A DNA stretch of 64,000 bases, taken from JAWKWH01 sp963669455. GTDB lineage: Bacteria > Pseudomonadota > Alphaproteobacteria > Rhizobiales > Rhizobiaceae. The DNA lies in assembly GCA_963669455.1 (NCBI GenBank), contig OY770026.1, forward strand, positions 3,410,001-3,474,000. Direction: 5' to 3'. Both the position numbers and the translations under genes were made by a program. Below are positions 8,853 through 19,052 of this stretch, piece by piece; positions within the stretch are counted from its first letter, which is position 1; every line of letters begins with the position of its first letter. The notes under the pieces are model-generated. The model saw only the letters and a list, made by a program, of their open reading frames with translations. It did no database searches and had not been told where the DNA came from.

Positions 8853-9857
8853 ATGAATCTGAATTTTAACCGCCGCAAAGTCATCGCGGCTATCGGCTCC
8901 GCATGTGTCGCATTTTCGACGATGGCAGCTTCTCAGGCGCAGGAAAAAACCTTTAAGCTCTCACACCATATCGCGCCTGGGCATCTTGTTGATGTCGCTT
9001 CGCATAAATTCGCCAGCCTCGTTGCCGAGTACACCGACGGGGCGATCAAGGTCGATGTCTTTCCGTCCGGTCAAATCGCCGGTCTGCGCCAAGGAGCTGA
9101 AGCCGTCCAGCTTGGCACTGTCGATTTCGTCTGGTCCGACATGGGCACACTGGGCAATTGGCGGCCAGAGCTTGGCTTTGTCAGCCTGCCGTTTCTCTTC
9201 GCAGATGACGACCATTTCGAGGCTTTTTTTAACGGTGATGGCGGCAAGGCGCTGGCGAAAGAACTGAATGGCAAGCTCGGGATCGAAGTCCTTGGGTTTG
9301 GTAATGCCGGTTTCCGTGTGGTGGCCACTCGCGACAAACCTATCCACACATCTGCCGATATGAAAGATCTGCGTATCCGTGTGCCGGAGATTCCGGTCTA
9401 TGTGCAGGCCTTTGAAAGCGTGGATACCAACCCGACGCCGATGGCCTGGGGCGAGGTTTATACCGCGCTGCAGACCGGCGTCATCGATGCCGTCGAAAAC
9501 CCGGCTGAAGGTCTGGTGAACGGCTCGATGCAGGAAGTCACGGGTCACTTGTCGCGTACTTTCCACATCATGACCGACATCAATCTCTTCGCAAACGCAG
9601 CTCAGATGGAAGGCCTGCCGGCCGAACATGCCGATGCGATCCGCCGCGCTGCAGCCGAGGCTGTTACCGAGTTCAACAAAAAGACCCGCGATAATGCCCA
9701 AAAGAACTGGGACATTCTCACGAAAACGATGAAAGCAGTCGAAAACCCGGACCGTGCCGCATTCGAGGCGGCCATGGCCCCAGTCTGGGACGAGTTCCTG
9801 TCTCGTTCCGGCGATGCCGGCAAAGCTTGGATCGACCTGGTCAAGGCCGCCAAATAG
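8853..9857 (+). CDS. TRAP transporter substrate-binding protein DctP
   Basis: A 334-residue periplasmic binding protein of the DctP family. An N-terminal signal with a twin-arginine-like NRRKVIAA and a hydrophobic core ends near AQAQEK. The mature part has the family features TDGAIKVDVFPSGQIAGLRQ, the carboxylate-binding Arg region DMKDLRIRVPE, and WGEVYTALQTGVIDAVENP. These proteins deliver organic acids, often sugar acids, to the membrane subunits. A GGGAG site precedes the ATG. The two membrane genes follow at once, so this is a complete TRAP system placed inside the ABC sugar operon. Confidence 0.95.
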   Translation: MNLNFNRRKVIAAIGSACVAFSTMAASQAQEKTFKLSHHIAPGHLVDVASHKFASLVAEYTDGAIKVDVFPSGQIAGLRQGAEAVQLGTVDFVWSDMGTLGNWRPELGFVSLPFLFADDDHFEAFFNGDGGKALAKELNGKLGIEVLGFGNAGFRVVATRDKPIHTSADMKDLRIRVPEIPVYVQAFESVDTNPTPMAWGEVYTALQTGVIDAVENPAEGLVNGSMQEVTGHLSRTFHIMTDINLFANAAQMEGLPAEHADAIRRAAAEAVTEFNKKTRDNAQKNWDILTKTMKAVENPDRAAFEAAMAPVWDEFLSRSGDAGKAWIDLVKAAK

Positions 9858-9871
9858 GCCACCGCAAACGC

Positions 9872-9900
9872 GTCCCGGACGTGGCTTCCACATCCGGGAC
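9872..9900 (+). other. Intercistronic hairpin between dctP and dctQ
   Basis: GTCCCGGA at 9872-9879 pairs perfectly with TCCGGGAC at 9893-9900. It has no proper T-tract, only AATTTT further on. Such structures after binding-protein genes usually act as partial terminators or mRNA stabilisers that raise binding protein over permease. The role here is inferred. Confidence 0.55.
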
Positions 9901-9933
9901 GTAATTTTCCAACTCTCAAAGGCCCGCCAACCA

Positions 9934-10470
9934 ATGGCAAAATGCGACAATATCGATCTCAAAAGCGGGATATTTGCAACCCTGCCGCAGGCGTGGCCGG
10001 TGCGGATTGTCCGCCACCTCAGCGAGATGACGCTTGCGACAATTGTTGCGGCCTATGCGGTTATCATCTGCGCTCAGGTGTTTTTTCGATTTGTCCTCAA
10101 CGATTCGCTTGTTTGGTCTGAGGAAGTCGTGCGCTATGGCCTGCTATGGGGTGTCATGATCGGTGCAGGCGTTGCTTCGGATCGCCTCGCGCATGTGGCG
10201 CTCGACCCGCTGCGCAGCGTGGTTGAGGGTCACGCGGCGCTGGCGCTTCGCTGCATTGTCGGGCTCTTGATCCTGACGTTCAGTGCCATCGTCATCTGGG
10301 CCAGCATCCAGTATGTGGGCCGGCTCTGGATGACAACCTCGCCGGCAGCCAGCATACCGATGCGCTATGTCTTTTCAGCGATTCCCGTTGGCTTCGGCCT
10401 GATGTCCTTCTTCACCCTTGTCCATTTGCTGGCCGATAGCGGCAATCCCCAACGGGATCAGATCCTGTGA
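9934..10470 (+). CDS. TRAP transporter small permease DctQ
   Basis: About 178 residues with four hydrophobic segments, as is usual for DctQ. The family motif is visible around FFRFVLNDSLVWSEEVVRYG. It forms the membrane complex with the large permease and couples sodium-driven uptake to the binding protein. The ATG at 9934 is preferred: the longer open frame from 9754 runs backward through the end of dctP and the hairpin. The stop overlaps the GTG start of dctM by 4 bases (GTGA), so translation is coupled. Confidence 0.9.
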   Translation: MAKCDNIDLKSGIFATLPQAWPVRIVRHLSEMTLATIVAAYAVIICAQVFFRFVLNDSLVWSEEVVRYGLLWGVMIGAGVASDRLAHVALDPLRSVVEGHAALALRCIVGLLILTFSAIVIWASIQYVGRLWMTTSPAASIPMRYVFSAIPVGFGLMSFFTLVHLLADSGNPQRDQIL

Positions 10471-11744
10471 CGATCGCTGTCCTCTTCGCCTGCTTTGCGG
10501 TCTTCATCCTGCTTGGCTTGCCGCTTGCCTTCGCAATGGGGCTTTCTGCCGTCGCCGCCATCCTGTTGGTGGAGGGGCAGTCCATATTTATCATCCCGCA
10601 GCGGATGATCGCCTCGCTTGACAGCTTTGCGCTTCTGGCGGTGCCACTGTTTATTCTGTCGGGCGAACTTATGAATGCGGGCGGTATCACCGAGCGTATC
10701 GTCAAGTTTTCCCGCTCGGCCATGGGCCACCTTAAGGGCGGACTGGCCCAGGCCAACATCCTGTCGAATATGTTTCTTGCTGCTCTGTCCGGCTCGTCGC
10801 TGGCGGATCTGTCGGCCATTGGTTCGATGATGATCCCGGCGATGTCGAAAGAGGGCTATTCCAAATCATATTCGGTAGCAGTGACGTCCTGCGCCGCCTT
10901 GATGGCGCCCATCATCCCGCCCAGCATCATTGCCGTCATCTACGGATCGATGACCGGTGTCTCGACCGGGGCCATGTTCCTTGGCGGCGCACTGCCCGGT
11001 GTCATGGCGGGCCTGGGGATTATGTTTCTTGCCCGGCTACTTGCAACGCGCGGCGGGGCAAAACCACTTCCGCGTGACAGCTGGTCAGCACTCGGCCAGG
11101 CGGCGATGTCCGCGGGTCCGGCAGCAATGGTGCCGCTGATTATCGTAGGCGGCATTCTTTCCGGTATCTTCACACCGACCGAGGCCGGTGCTGCTGCCGT
11201 GGCCTATGCGCTCACCTATGGCATTTTGACCCGCCGGCATAATCCATCGGGCATTTACCGAATGCTGCTGGCCGCGGGGGTGACCACCGCCAGCGCGTTG
11301 ATCACATTGGCTGGAGCGTCGCTGTTTTCCTACGTGCTGGTATCGACAGGGTTTGCGAGAATGGTGCTTGACGGGCTTGTCGGGATCACCGACCACGGCG
11401 CCGTCGCACTTTTGCTGATCTTTCTCCTGCTCGTGATTCTCGGCATGTTCGTCGAAACGGTTTCGGCGCTCATCCTTGTGGTGCCAATCTTGATCCCGGT
11501 GGTTGGATTCTATGATTTTCACCCGGTTCAATTCGGCGTCTTTACTTTGATGTCGCTAGTTCTTGGCGGGCTAACTCCACCGGTCGGCATCCTTGCCATG
11601 GTCGCCTGCAGGATCGCTGATGTGGAGTACACCAAAACGTTCGGAATGCTCTTTCCGTTCATTTGCTGGTGGGCACTTGCCACGCTTGTCGTCGGCTACG
11701 TCCCCTTTCTAACCATCTGGCTGCCATCACTTGTCCTGAATTAA
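10467..11744 (+). CDS. TRAP transporter large permease DctM
   Basis: A 425-residue, very hydrophobic protein with about a dozen membrane segments, normal for DctM. Family motifs are clear: PLFILSGELMNAGGITERIV, LSGSSLADLSAIGSMMIPAM, PIIPPSIIAVIYG and GIFTPTEAGAAAVAYA. It is the transport channel of the sodium-driven TRAP system, working with the DctP and DctQ products just upstream. It starts with GTG at 10467. Substrate is set by the binding protein and is not readable; the operon suggests a sugar acid or other organic acid. Confidence 0.95.
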   Translation: MTIAVLFACFAVFILLGLPLAFAMGLSAVAAILLVEGQSIFIIPQRMIASLDSFALLAVPLFILSGELMNAGGITERIVKFSRSAMGHLKGGLAQANILSNMFLAALSGSSLADLSAIGSMMIPAMSKEGYSKSYSVAVTSCAALMAPIIPPSIIAVIYGSMTGVSTGAMFLGGALPGVMAGLGIMFLARLLATRGGAKPLPRDSWSALGQAAMSAGPAAMVPLIIVGGILSGIFTPTEAGAAAVAYALTYGILTRRHNPSGIYRMLLAAGVTTASALITLAGASLFSYVLVSTGFARMVLDGLVGITDHGAVALLLIFLLLVILGMFVETVSALILVVPILIPVVGFYDFHPVQFGVFTLMSLVLGGLTPPVGILAMVACRIADVEYTKTFGMLFPFICWWALATLVVGYVPFLTIWLPSLVLN

Positions 11745-11793
11745 CAAAAGTGCGGCAAAGCCGCGTAATCATAACTGGAAGGAGAAACAAAAA

Positions 11794-12981
11794 ATGAAAC
11801 GCACATTCAAAATAGCGGGGGCCCTGGCTCTCAGCCTTGCCTTTGCGCAAGGCGCCATGGCCGAGGATTTTTTCGGCTTCGACCCGGAAAAAGCTGATGG
11901 TCGCGCATTCGACGCCGCTGCTATCGCAAAAATGGTCGAGGCTGCTGAGGCAGTAACGCCACCGCGTAATGGTGAAAAATATGTCTTCGCATACACGATG
12001 TGGGGCGGCAATTCGACTTTCTCCAACCTTAACCGGGTGGGAATCGAAGCATTCGCGAAACAGGGCGGCCTCGACATCATCGTGGCGGACAATGAGTGGA
12101 ATCCGCAAAAGAACATCGCCAATACCCAGAGCTTTGCGCGGCGCAACGTGGATTTCGTCTTCAACTCGCTCCTCGACGTGAACCTCGGCCCGAGCGTCCG
12201 CGCGCCGCTTGCCGAAGCCGGCATTCGTATGATGTCCTTCGATATCCCGGTGGCCAATGAATTCTGGCTCGGTACCAATAATGCCCGCGTCGGTTTCAAG
12301 GGCGGTACACACCTGGCGAACGCGGCGATTGCACGCTGGGGCATCGAAGCTGTCGAGCAGGGTTACCTGGTCGTCTCGTCCTTTCCCGTCGTTGGCGCCA
12401 ACGGCCTGATCCGGAATCTCGGGCAGGAGGCCGGCTTCCGTTCGCTGGTGCCGAACCTGCCCGACGAGAACGTCTTTTGGGTCGACGGTAAGGCCACGCC
12501 CGAAGGCGGTTTTGCCTCCATGAACGACCTCAAGCAGCGCCTCGATCCGAAAAAGCCGCTGATGATCGTCTCGTTCAGTGACGAACAACTTGCCGGTGCG
12601 CTTCAGGCCATCCATGCCGACGGGCGCAGCGATATGACCATGGCTGTCGGCATGGGCGGCGGACGTCTGGACGCGGTTGCCAGCGACGACAGCTTTATCG
12701 CCACCGTTTCGGTGACACCGTCGCTCTACGCAAACTATGCGTTGCCGGCCGCGCTGATGCATCTGGCCGGTCGTGAGTTGCCCGCGAAGATCTTTATCGA
12801 CGACAAGCTGGTGACCCCTGCCAATGTCTGCAAGTTCGATACCGAGCAGGCCTGTTCCGATTTGCCGAAATGGCAGCCCAAAAATGAGGCCTATGACGAA
12901 GCTGCTTTTGCCAATTTCGTCAACGACCTTTATGGCCGCGACGATCTGAAGGACTTCCAGGTTCTGTTGCCAAGCCGATAG
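11794..12981 (+). CDS. Sugar ABC transporter substrate-binding protein (RbsB-like)
   Basis: A 395-residue periplasmic binding protein with a clear Sec signal (residues 1-23, cleavage after AMA). The mature part is a type I periplasmic-binding fold: VFAYTMWGGNSTFSNLN at the first strand, then QKNIANTQSFARRNVDFVF and later strands around VSFSDEQLAGALQA. It is longer than RbsB (about 300) and has an acidic N-terminal extension before the first strand. It probably serves the ABC permease at 7770 and ATPase at 4304, although a TRAP operon lies between. A GGAGAA ribosome site precedes the ATG. Confidence 0.88.
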   Translation: MKRTFKIAGALALSLAFAQGAMAEDFFGFDPEKADGRAFDAAAIAKMVEAAEAVTPPRNGEKYVFAYTMWGGNSTFSNLNRVGIEAFAKQGGLDIIVADNEWNPQKNIANTQSFARRNVDFVFNSLLDVNLGPSVRAPLAEAGIRMMSFDIPVANEFWLGTNNARVGFKGGTHLANAAIARWGIEAVEQGYLVVSSFPVVGANGLIRNLGQEAGFRSLVPNLPDENVFWVDGKATPEGGFASMNDLKQRLDPKKPLMIVSFSDEQLAGALQAIHADGRSDMTMAVGMGGGRLDAVASDDSFIATVSVTPSLYANYALPAALMHLAGRELPAKIFIDDKLVTPANVCKFDTEQACSDLPKWQPKNEAYDEAAFANFVNDLYGRDDLKDFQVLLPSR

Positions 12982-12988
12982 GTCTATT

Positions 12989-13021
12989 TTCTTGAGGGCG
13001 GCGCCTTGCCGCCCTCAAGAA
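12989..13021 (+). other. Perfect 14-bp hairpin after the sugar-binding protein gene
   Basis: TTCTTGAGGGCGGC at 12989-13002 pairs with GCCGCCCTCAAGAA at 13008-13021 around a five-base loop. No T-tract follows on the plus strand, so it is more likely an mRNA stabiliser or attenuator between the binding-protein gene and the next gene than a full terminator. Confidence 0.65.
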
Positions 13022-13042
13022 CGCGATTGAGAGGGCAAATTG

Positions 13043-14893
13043 ATGGAACAGATTGTACTTGACCAGCTGACCGGCGGACGAGCTCTCCCAGCCACTTTGA
13101 AACTGACCGCCGGCCCGCTCTCGCTGGAGCTTGTTAATGGCGAGCTATGCGACCTGCGTTTTGGCAACCGCGTGCTGGTCGAGCGAATTTATGTCGCCTG
13201 TCGGGACCTGGGCTGGAACACCGTGCCGGGGCGGATCCGTATTATCGAAAAAACCATTTCAGACAATGCCTTCGACATTCACCTTAAATCCGATCATCAA
13301 GGAGCGGGCCTCGATTATTCCTGGGATGGCCGCATTACCGGCACCGCTAACGGCCGGTTGAGCTTTGAAATGACCGGCCGCGCCAATGCCGCCTTCGACT
13401 ATGCCAAAATCAGTATCTGCGTGCACCACCCGCTTGCGAGCTTTGTCGGTGTGCCTTACCGCGCGACCGGTCCTGACGGCACCAGTTCTGGAGAATTGCC
13501 GCAACGGATCGACCCGCAGCGCGTCGTCGATGGTGAGCTGCGCGCGATGTTCCCGCCCTACGACCATCTTGAGTTCGACCACGCAGCAGGCAAGCTTGCT
13601 CTGTCCTTTTACGGCGACCTGTGGGAAATGCAGGACCACCGCAACTGGGGCGATGCCAATTTCAAGTCCTACGGCACGCCCATGCGCGACGGCGGCGTAC
13701 ACAGCGCAACAGCAAAGACACGCTTCCATCAGAAGGTAGAGATTTCCTTCGCCGCGACCTCACCCATAGCATCGCGCCCCGAAATTGCGACGTTCGCGGC
13801 GACCGGGAGCAATGAGAATTTTCCGCGCATCGGCATCGGCCATGCGGGTGATGGTCGCGCGCTCACCGAAGCAGAAATCGAGGTGCTGCGCCCGCTTGCC
13901 GCTGACCATTTGCGCGTCGACCTCCGTCTCGCCGATCCAGACTGGCAAGACACATTTGACCGTGCCGCTGCCACCGCGTCCGCCTTGGATGCGGGCCTTG
14001 AAATCGCGGTCTTTGCCGCCGGCCCCTCGGCCCCCGGCGTCTTGGATCTTTTCGCCGCAATCGCCAGGAGCGATGTCCCGGTCCACCGTATGCTCGCCTT
14101 TGAACATGCCGAAGGCTATTCCGCGACGACACCAGCGACGTCCTTTGCCTTTTGGAATGGTTTTCGAAAATGCGCTGCAGAAGCCCTGCCCGATATCCCG
14201 GTCTTTGGCGGCACGGATCAGTTCTTTGCCGAGATCAACCGTGATCCGCAGAGCGGCATGGATGCGGTTTCTTTCTCGCTCAATCCGCAGGTGCATATGG
14301 CCGATGATCGGTCGCTGTTGCGCAATCCTTCGTGCTATCTGGACATCCTGTCATCGGCCGATGCGCTTTTCCCGGGCGCAAAAATAGCCGTCTCACCGGT
14401 CACCATGGTCGGCCGCACGGGACCTTATCCGGACGGACCCGAAGGACGGGATGGTCTGCCACCGAACGTGGACCAGCGCCTGCAAGGCCGGTTTTCGGCG
14501 GTCTGGACACTTGCCGCGATTGCCGGACTCGTCGACGCCTCGTCATTGACGTTCTTCGACGTTGCGGGACTGGTCGATGCGAGCAAATCCGCGACTGAGC
14601 CGCGCCTTTTGCCGGCAGGTTGGGTCGTTCGGGATGTTCAAAGCCTTCGCGCCGCAAAGCCGGTTCGCCTGAGCTCGGATCGCGCCGATGCGGTTGCCGG
14701 TCTGGCCTTCGACACCGGCGATAGGACGGTGTTTCTTCTGGGCAATTTGACACCCGACCTGATTGCCCTTGATCTGACGGAACTTGCAGGAAGCAAAGGT
14801 CGGCTCGCATTGAATGCGGCGGAGCCGGATTGCACGATTGACGGGGCCGTGGTGACGCTGCCGGCGTATGGCTATACGCGGATTTCAACATAG
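13043..14893 (+). CDS. Large carbohydrate-active protein, possibly D-apionate-lactonase-like
   Basis: About 616 residues, no signal peptide. The N-terminal 240 residues look like beta-sandwich sequence and include the striking motif EMQDHRNWGDANFKSYG near 200-216. The middle is alpha/beta with barrel-like alternation, and the C-terminus is again beta. This three-part layout and that motif recall the lactonase of D-apionate catabolism (ApnL), but this is recall of family features and not a search result. GAGAGGG precedes the ATG at 13043. As last gene of the plus-strand operon it probably acts on the imported substrate or its lactone. A glycoside-hydrolase-like role is the main alternative. 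Confidence 0.55.
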   Translation: MEQIVLDQLTGGRALPATLKLTAGPLSLELVNGELCDLRFGNRVLVERIYVACRDLGWNTVPGRIRIIEKTISDNAFDIHLKSDHQGAGLDYSWDGRITGTANGRLSFEMTGRANAAFDYAKISICVHHPLASFVGVPYRATGPDGTSSGELPQRIDPQRVVDGELRAMFPPYDHLEFDHAAGKLALSFYGDLWEMQDHRNWGDANFKSYGTPMRDGGVHSATAKTRFHQKVEISFAATSPIASRPEIATFAATGSNENFPRIGIGHAGDGRALTEAEIEVLRPLAADHLRVDLRLADPDWQDTFDRAAATASALDAGLEIAVFAAGPSAPGVLDLFAAIARSDVPVHRMLAFEHAEGYSATTPATSFAFWNGFRKCAAEALPDIPVFGGTDQFFAEINRDPQSGMDAVSFSLNPQVHMADDRSLLRNPSCYLDILSSADALFPGAKIAVSPVTMVGRTGPYPDGPEGRDGLPPNVDQRLQGRFSAVWTLAAIAGLVDASSLTFFDVAGLVDASKSATEPRLLPAGWVVRDVQSLRAAKPVRLSSDRADAVAGLAFDTGDRTVFLLGNLTPDLIALDLTELAGSKGRLALNAAEPDCTIDGAVVTLPAYGYTRIST

Positions 14894-14953
14894 TGTGGTG
14901 GATTTGAAGCTCGCTTCATTCTTGCTGCGTGCTCATGGGCGACCTTCAAATCC

Positions 14954-15020
14954 GAAAAATGCTTCAATGGTTCCAGGCCGGTACAGGCGTTGTCGCGGTT
15001 CAAGGTAACCGCAAAGCGCC
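14954..15020 (+). repeat. Dispersed intergenic repeat, copy A (partial)
   Basis: This copy begins GAAAAATGCTTCAAT and ends near GTAACCGCAAAGCGCC. It aligns with the right two thirds of copy B at 18866-18966 with scattered mismatches. It lies in the 313-base gap 14894-15206, in which I see no gene. Confidence 0.7.
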
Positions 15021-15206
15021 TCAGGCCTTTCGTCGGGCAGGACCGAAAAATCCATCCCGTCAAACTGCTCCAATGTTTAGTGAATATGCTCTAATACCTG
15101 GCAACCATCTGTCCAGAACCCCCTGATGACGAACACCATATTTCCTCGCGCTTGCCGTGACGAAGCTACGGGCCTATGTGAGTAATCCCAGCTTGAAGGA
15201 AAATTG

Positions 15207-15950
15207 ATGGCTAAAATCATCACCGCTGCCATGCTCGTGATCGGCGACGAGATCCTGTCTGGGCGCACCAGGGATCAGAATATTGGCCATCTGGCCACGA
15301 TGATGACCGCCAGCGGCATCGATTTGAAAGAGGTCCGCGTCGTCGGTGATGACGAGGATACGATCGTTGATGCCATCAATGCGTTGCGCACGGCCTATAC
15401 TTATGTGTTTACCACCGGCGGCATCGGGCCTACCCATGACGACATCACCGCCGCCTCGGTTGCCAAAGCCTTCGGTTTGCCTTGCGACTATGACAGCAAG
15501 GCCTACAAGCTGCTGGGGCGCTATTTTGCCACCCGCGGGATCGACTTTACCGAAGCGCGAAAACGCATGGCCCGTATGCCCGAGGGTGCCGAGCATATCG
15601 ACAATCCGGTTTCACTGGCGCCCGGATTCAGGATTGAAAACGTTCATGTCATGGCCGGAGTTCCCTCGATCTTTCAGGCGATGCTGGACAATGTGATGTC
15701 GACGCTTGAAACGGGTACGAAACTATTGTCGGAAACTGTGCATTGCCCGGTCGGCGAAGGATCGATCGGCGACCGTTTGTCAAAAATCCAGGACGATCAC
15801 CCGGCGACCATAATCGGCTCCTATCCGAAATATCTCGATGGCAAATTCTGGACCGAACTGGTGATCCGCGCCCGCTCGAAGGCCGATCTCGACCCTGCCC
15901 GGGCCGACATTGAGGCTATGGTCGCCGCAATCGGTAATCCGGGAGCTTGA
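15207..15950 (+). CDS. MoaB/MogA-fold protein of the CinA N-terminal family
   Basis: A 247-residue protein of the molybdopterin-binding (MoCF) fold as found in the N-terminal domain of CinA. Seen motifs are VIGDEILSGRTRDQN at the start, VFTTGGIGPTHDD with the GGxGPTxDD signature, and GVPSIFQAMLDN. It lacks the C-terminal CinA deamidase domain, as in the short form common in alphaproteobacteria. It may act on a nucleotide such as ADP-ribose or a pterin; the exact reaction is not clear. ATG 15207 is preferred over the adjacent TTG because GAAGGA is well spaced. The next gene starts one base after its stop. Confidence 0.88.
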   Translation: MAKIITAAMLVIGDEILSGRTRDQNIGHLATMMTASGIDLKEVRVVGDDEDTIVDAINALRTAYTYVFTTGGIGPTHDDITAASVAKAFGLPCDYDSKAYKLLGRYFATRGIDFTEARKRMARMPEGAEHIDNPVSLAPGFRIENVHVMAGVPSIFQAMLDNVMSTLETGTKLLSETVHCPVGEGSIGDRLSKIQDDHPATIIGSYPKYLDGKFWTELVIRARSKADLDPARADIEAMVAAIGNPGA

Positions 15951-15951
15951 A

Positions 15952-17187
15952 ATGACCAAAATAATCGATGTCGATTGCGTTGTTGCTGGCGGTGGCCCCG
16001 CCGGCATGATGGCCGGGCTGTTGTTTGCCCGCGCCGGCATCCGCACGGCGGTGCTGGAAAAACATGACGATTTCCTGCGTGATTTTCGCGGCGATACCGT
16101 GCATCCCTCAACGCTGGAGGTCATGCATGAGCTGAAGATGGGCGAACGGTTTTTAATGCGCCCGCATGAGCCTATGCATCAGTTGGCCGCCACATTCGGC
16201 GAACAAACTTTAAAACTCGCCGATTTTTCGCATCTGCCGGTACGCTCCAAATTCATCGCATTCATGCCGCAATGGCATTTTCTGGATTTTCTCGCTTCCG
16301 AAGCTGCCGCCTACCCCGGGTTTTCGCTGCATATGCACACAGAGGTGACCGAACTGATGCGGAAAGATGGCCGGGTTACCGGCGTTGCCGCCAGTTCACC
16401 GGACGGGCCATTGGAATTTCGTGCAAAACTGACGATTGGCGCCGATGGCCGCGGTTCGCGCCTGCGTGATCAGTCGGGCCTTAAGGTCAAGCATCTCGGC
16501 GCGCCGATCGATGTGCTGTGGTTTCGCACCGAACGGCCTTTAGACGATGACGGCCACACGCTGCTGAACGCCAATAAGGGCCGCATCATCGTCACCATCG
16601 ATCGCGGCGACTATCTGCAATGCGCGCTGATGATCGCAAAGGGCGGTGCCGAGCAGATTGTTGCCGACGGGCTGGATGCGTTTCGCCGCACCGTTGCCGA
16701 GGCCGTGCCGAAACTTGCCGGACCACTGCAGAAATTGACATCGATGGATGATGTCAAACTGTTGACCGTTGCCGTCGACCGGCTGGAACGCTGGGCCAAG
16801 CCCGGCCTTTTGATGATTGGCGACAGCGCGCATGCCATGTCACCGATTGGCGGCGTCGGTATCAATCTGGCTATTCAGGATGCGGTCGCGGCAGCCAACC
16901 TGTTAGCGGCAAAACTGCGCGACGGCACGCTTTGTGATGATGATCTGCAAGCGGTTAGAAAACGCAGGCTCGGTGCGGTTAGGGCAACACAGTTCATGCA
17001 GGTTCAGGTGCAAAATCGCATCATCGCGCCGATTGTTTCAGGCGCGCATGGCACGCAAAACCCGCCCCTGCCGTTAAGGCTTGTCGCAAGGGTTCCCTGG
17101 CTTGGACGGCAGATGGCAAAATTCGTCGGCCTCGGCATCAGGCCCGAACATGTGCGTTCACCGGAAGCACATCGCAGCGCAAAATAA
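15952..17187 (+). CDS. FAD-dependent monooxygenase (UbiH/PHBH group)
   Basis: About 411 residues. It has the three group-A flavin-hydroxylase fingerprints: the GxGxxG-like GGGPAGMMAG near residue 13, the DG motif TIGADGRGSRLRDQ near 165, and the GD motif GDSAHAMSPIGGVGINLAIQ near 290. Such enzymes hydroxylate aromatic or quinone-like compounds with NAD(P)H and oxygen in the cytoplasm. The ATG at 15952 lies one base after the previous stop and behind GGGAG, so the two genes are probably co-transcribed. Substrate is unknown. Confidence 0.9.
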   Translation: MTKIIDVDCVVAGGGPAGMMAGLLFARAGIRTAVLEKHDDFLRDFRGDTVHPSTLEVMHELKMGERFLMRPHEPMHQLAATFGEQTLKLADFSHLPVRSKFIAFMPQWHFLDFLASEAAAYPGFSLHMHTEVTELMRKDGRVTGVAASSPDGPLEFRAKLTIGADGRGSRLRDQSGLKVKHLGAPIDVLWFRTERPLDDDGHTLLNANKGRIIVTIDRGDYLQCALMIAKGGAEQIVADGLDAFRRTVAEAVPKLAGPLQKLTSMDDVKLLTVAVDRLERWAKPGLLMIGDSAHAMSPIGGVGINLAIQDAVAAANLLAAKLRDGTLCDDDLQAVRKRRLGAVRATQFMQVQVQNRIIAPIVSGAHGTQNPPLPLRLVARVPWLGRQMAKFVGLGIRPEHVRSPEAHRSAK

Positions 17188-17199
17188 AGCTCTGTCCGT

Positions 17200-18750
<1,551 letters not shown>

Positions 18751-18865
18751 TCCCACCTCCAATGTCAAATAGAGGGGAAAGAGTTTTACTTTGCAAGCAG
18801 GAGGCGAAGGCCAACAGGCAGCAAGCCGTGAGCCATGATAGCCATCCCGGCTTTAACGCTTCGCT

Positions 18866-18966
18866 AGAGCATTTTTCGCCCAAACAGAATCACATGTGCG
18901 AAAAATGCTTCAATAGTTCCAAGCGGCTAAAGGCGTTGTTGCGGTTCCAAGTAACCGTAAAACGCC
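18866..18966 (+). repeat. Dispersed intergenic repeat, copy B (most complete)
   Basis: Begins AGAGCATTTTTCGCCCAAAC, passes through GTGCGAAAAATGCTTCAAT and ends GTAACCGTAAAACGCC. The left half can fold: the TTTTTCGC arm faces GCGAAAAA. Copies or parts of it recur at 14954, 52793 and, inverted, at 57000. It occupies the gap 18751-19052, which otherwise holds only the promoter and GGAG site of the stress-protein gene. Confidence 0.8.
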
Positions 18967-19052
18967 GTCATTGACCTGCATCAACGTTTGGGCCAGCGGA
19001 CTGCCATAACCTGTCGGCATCCTTGGAAAAAATAGTCGAACAGGAGTTGGTC

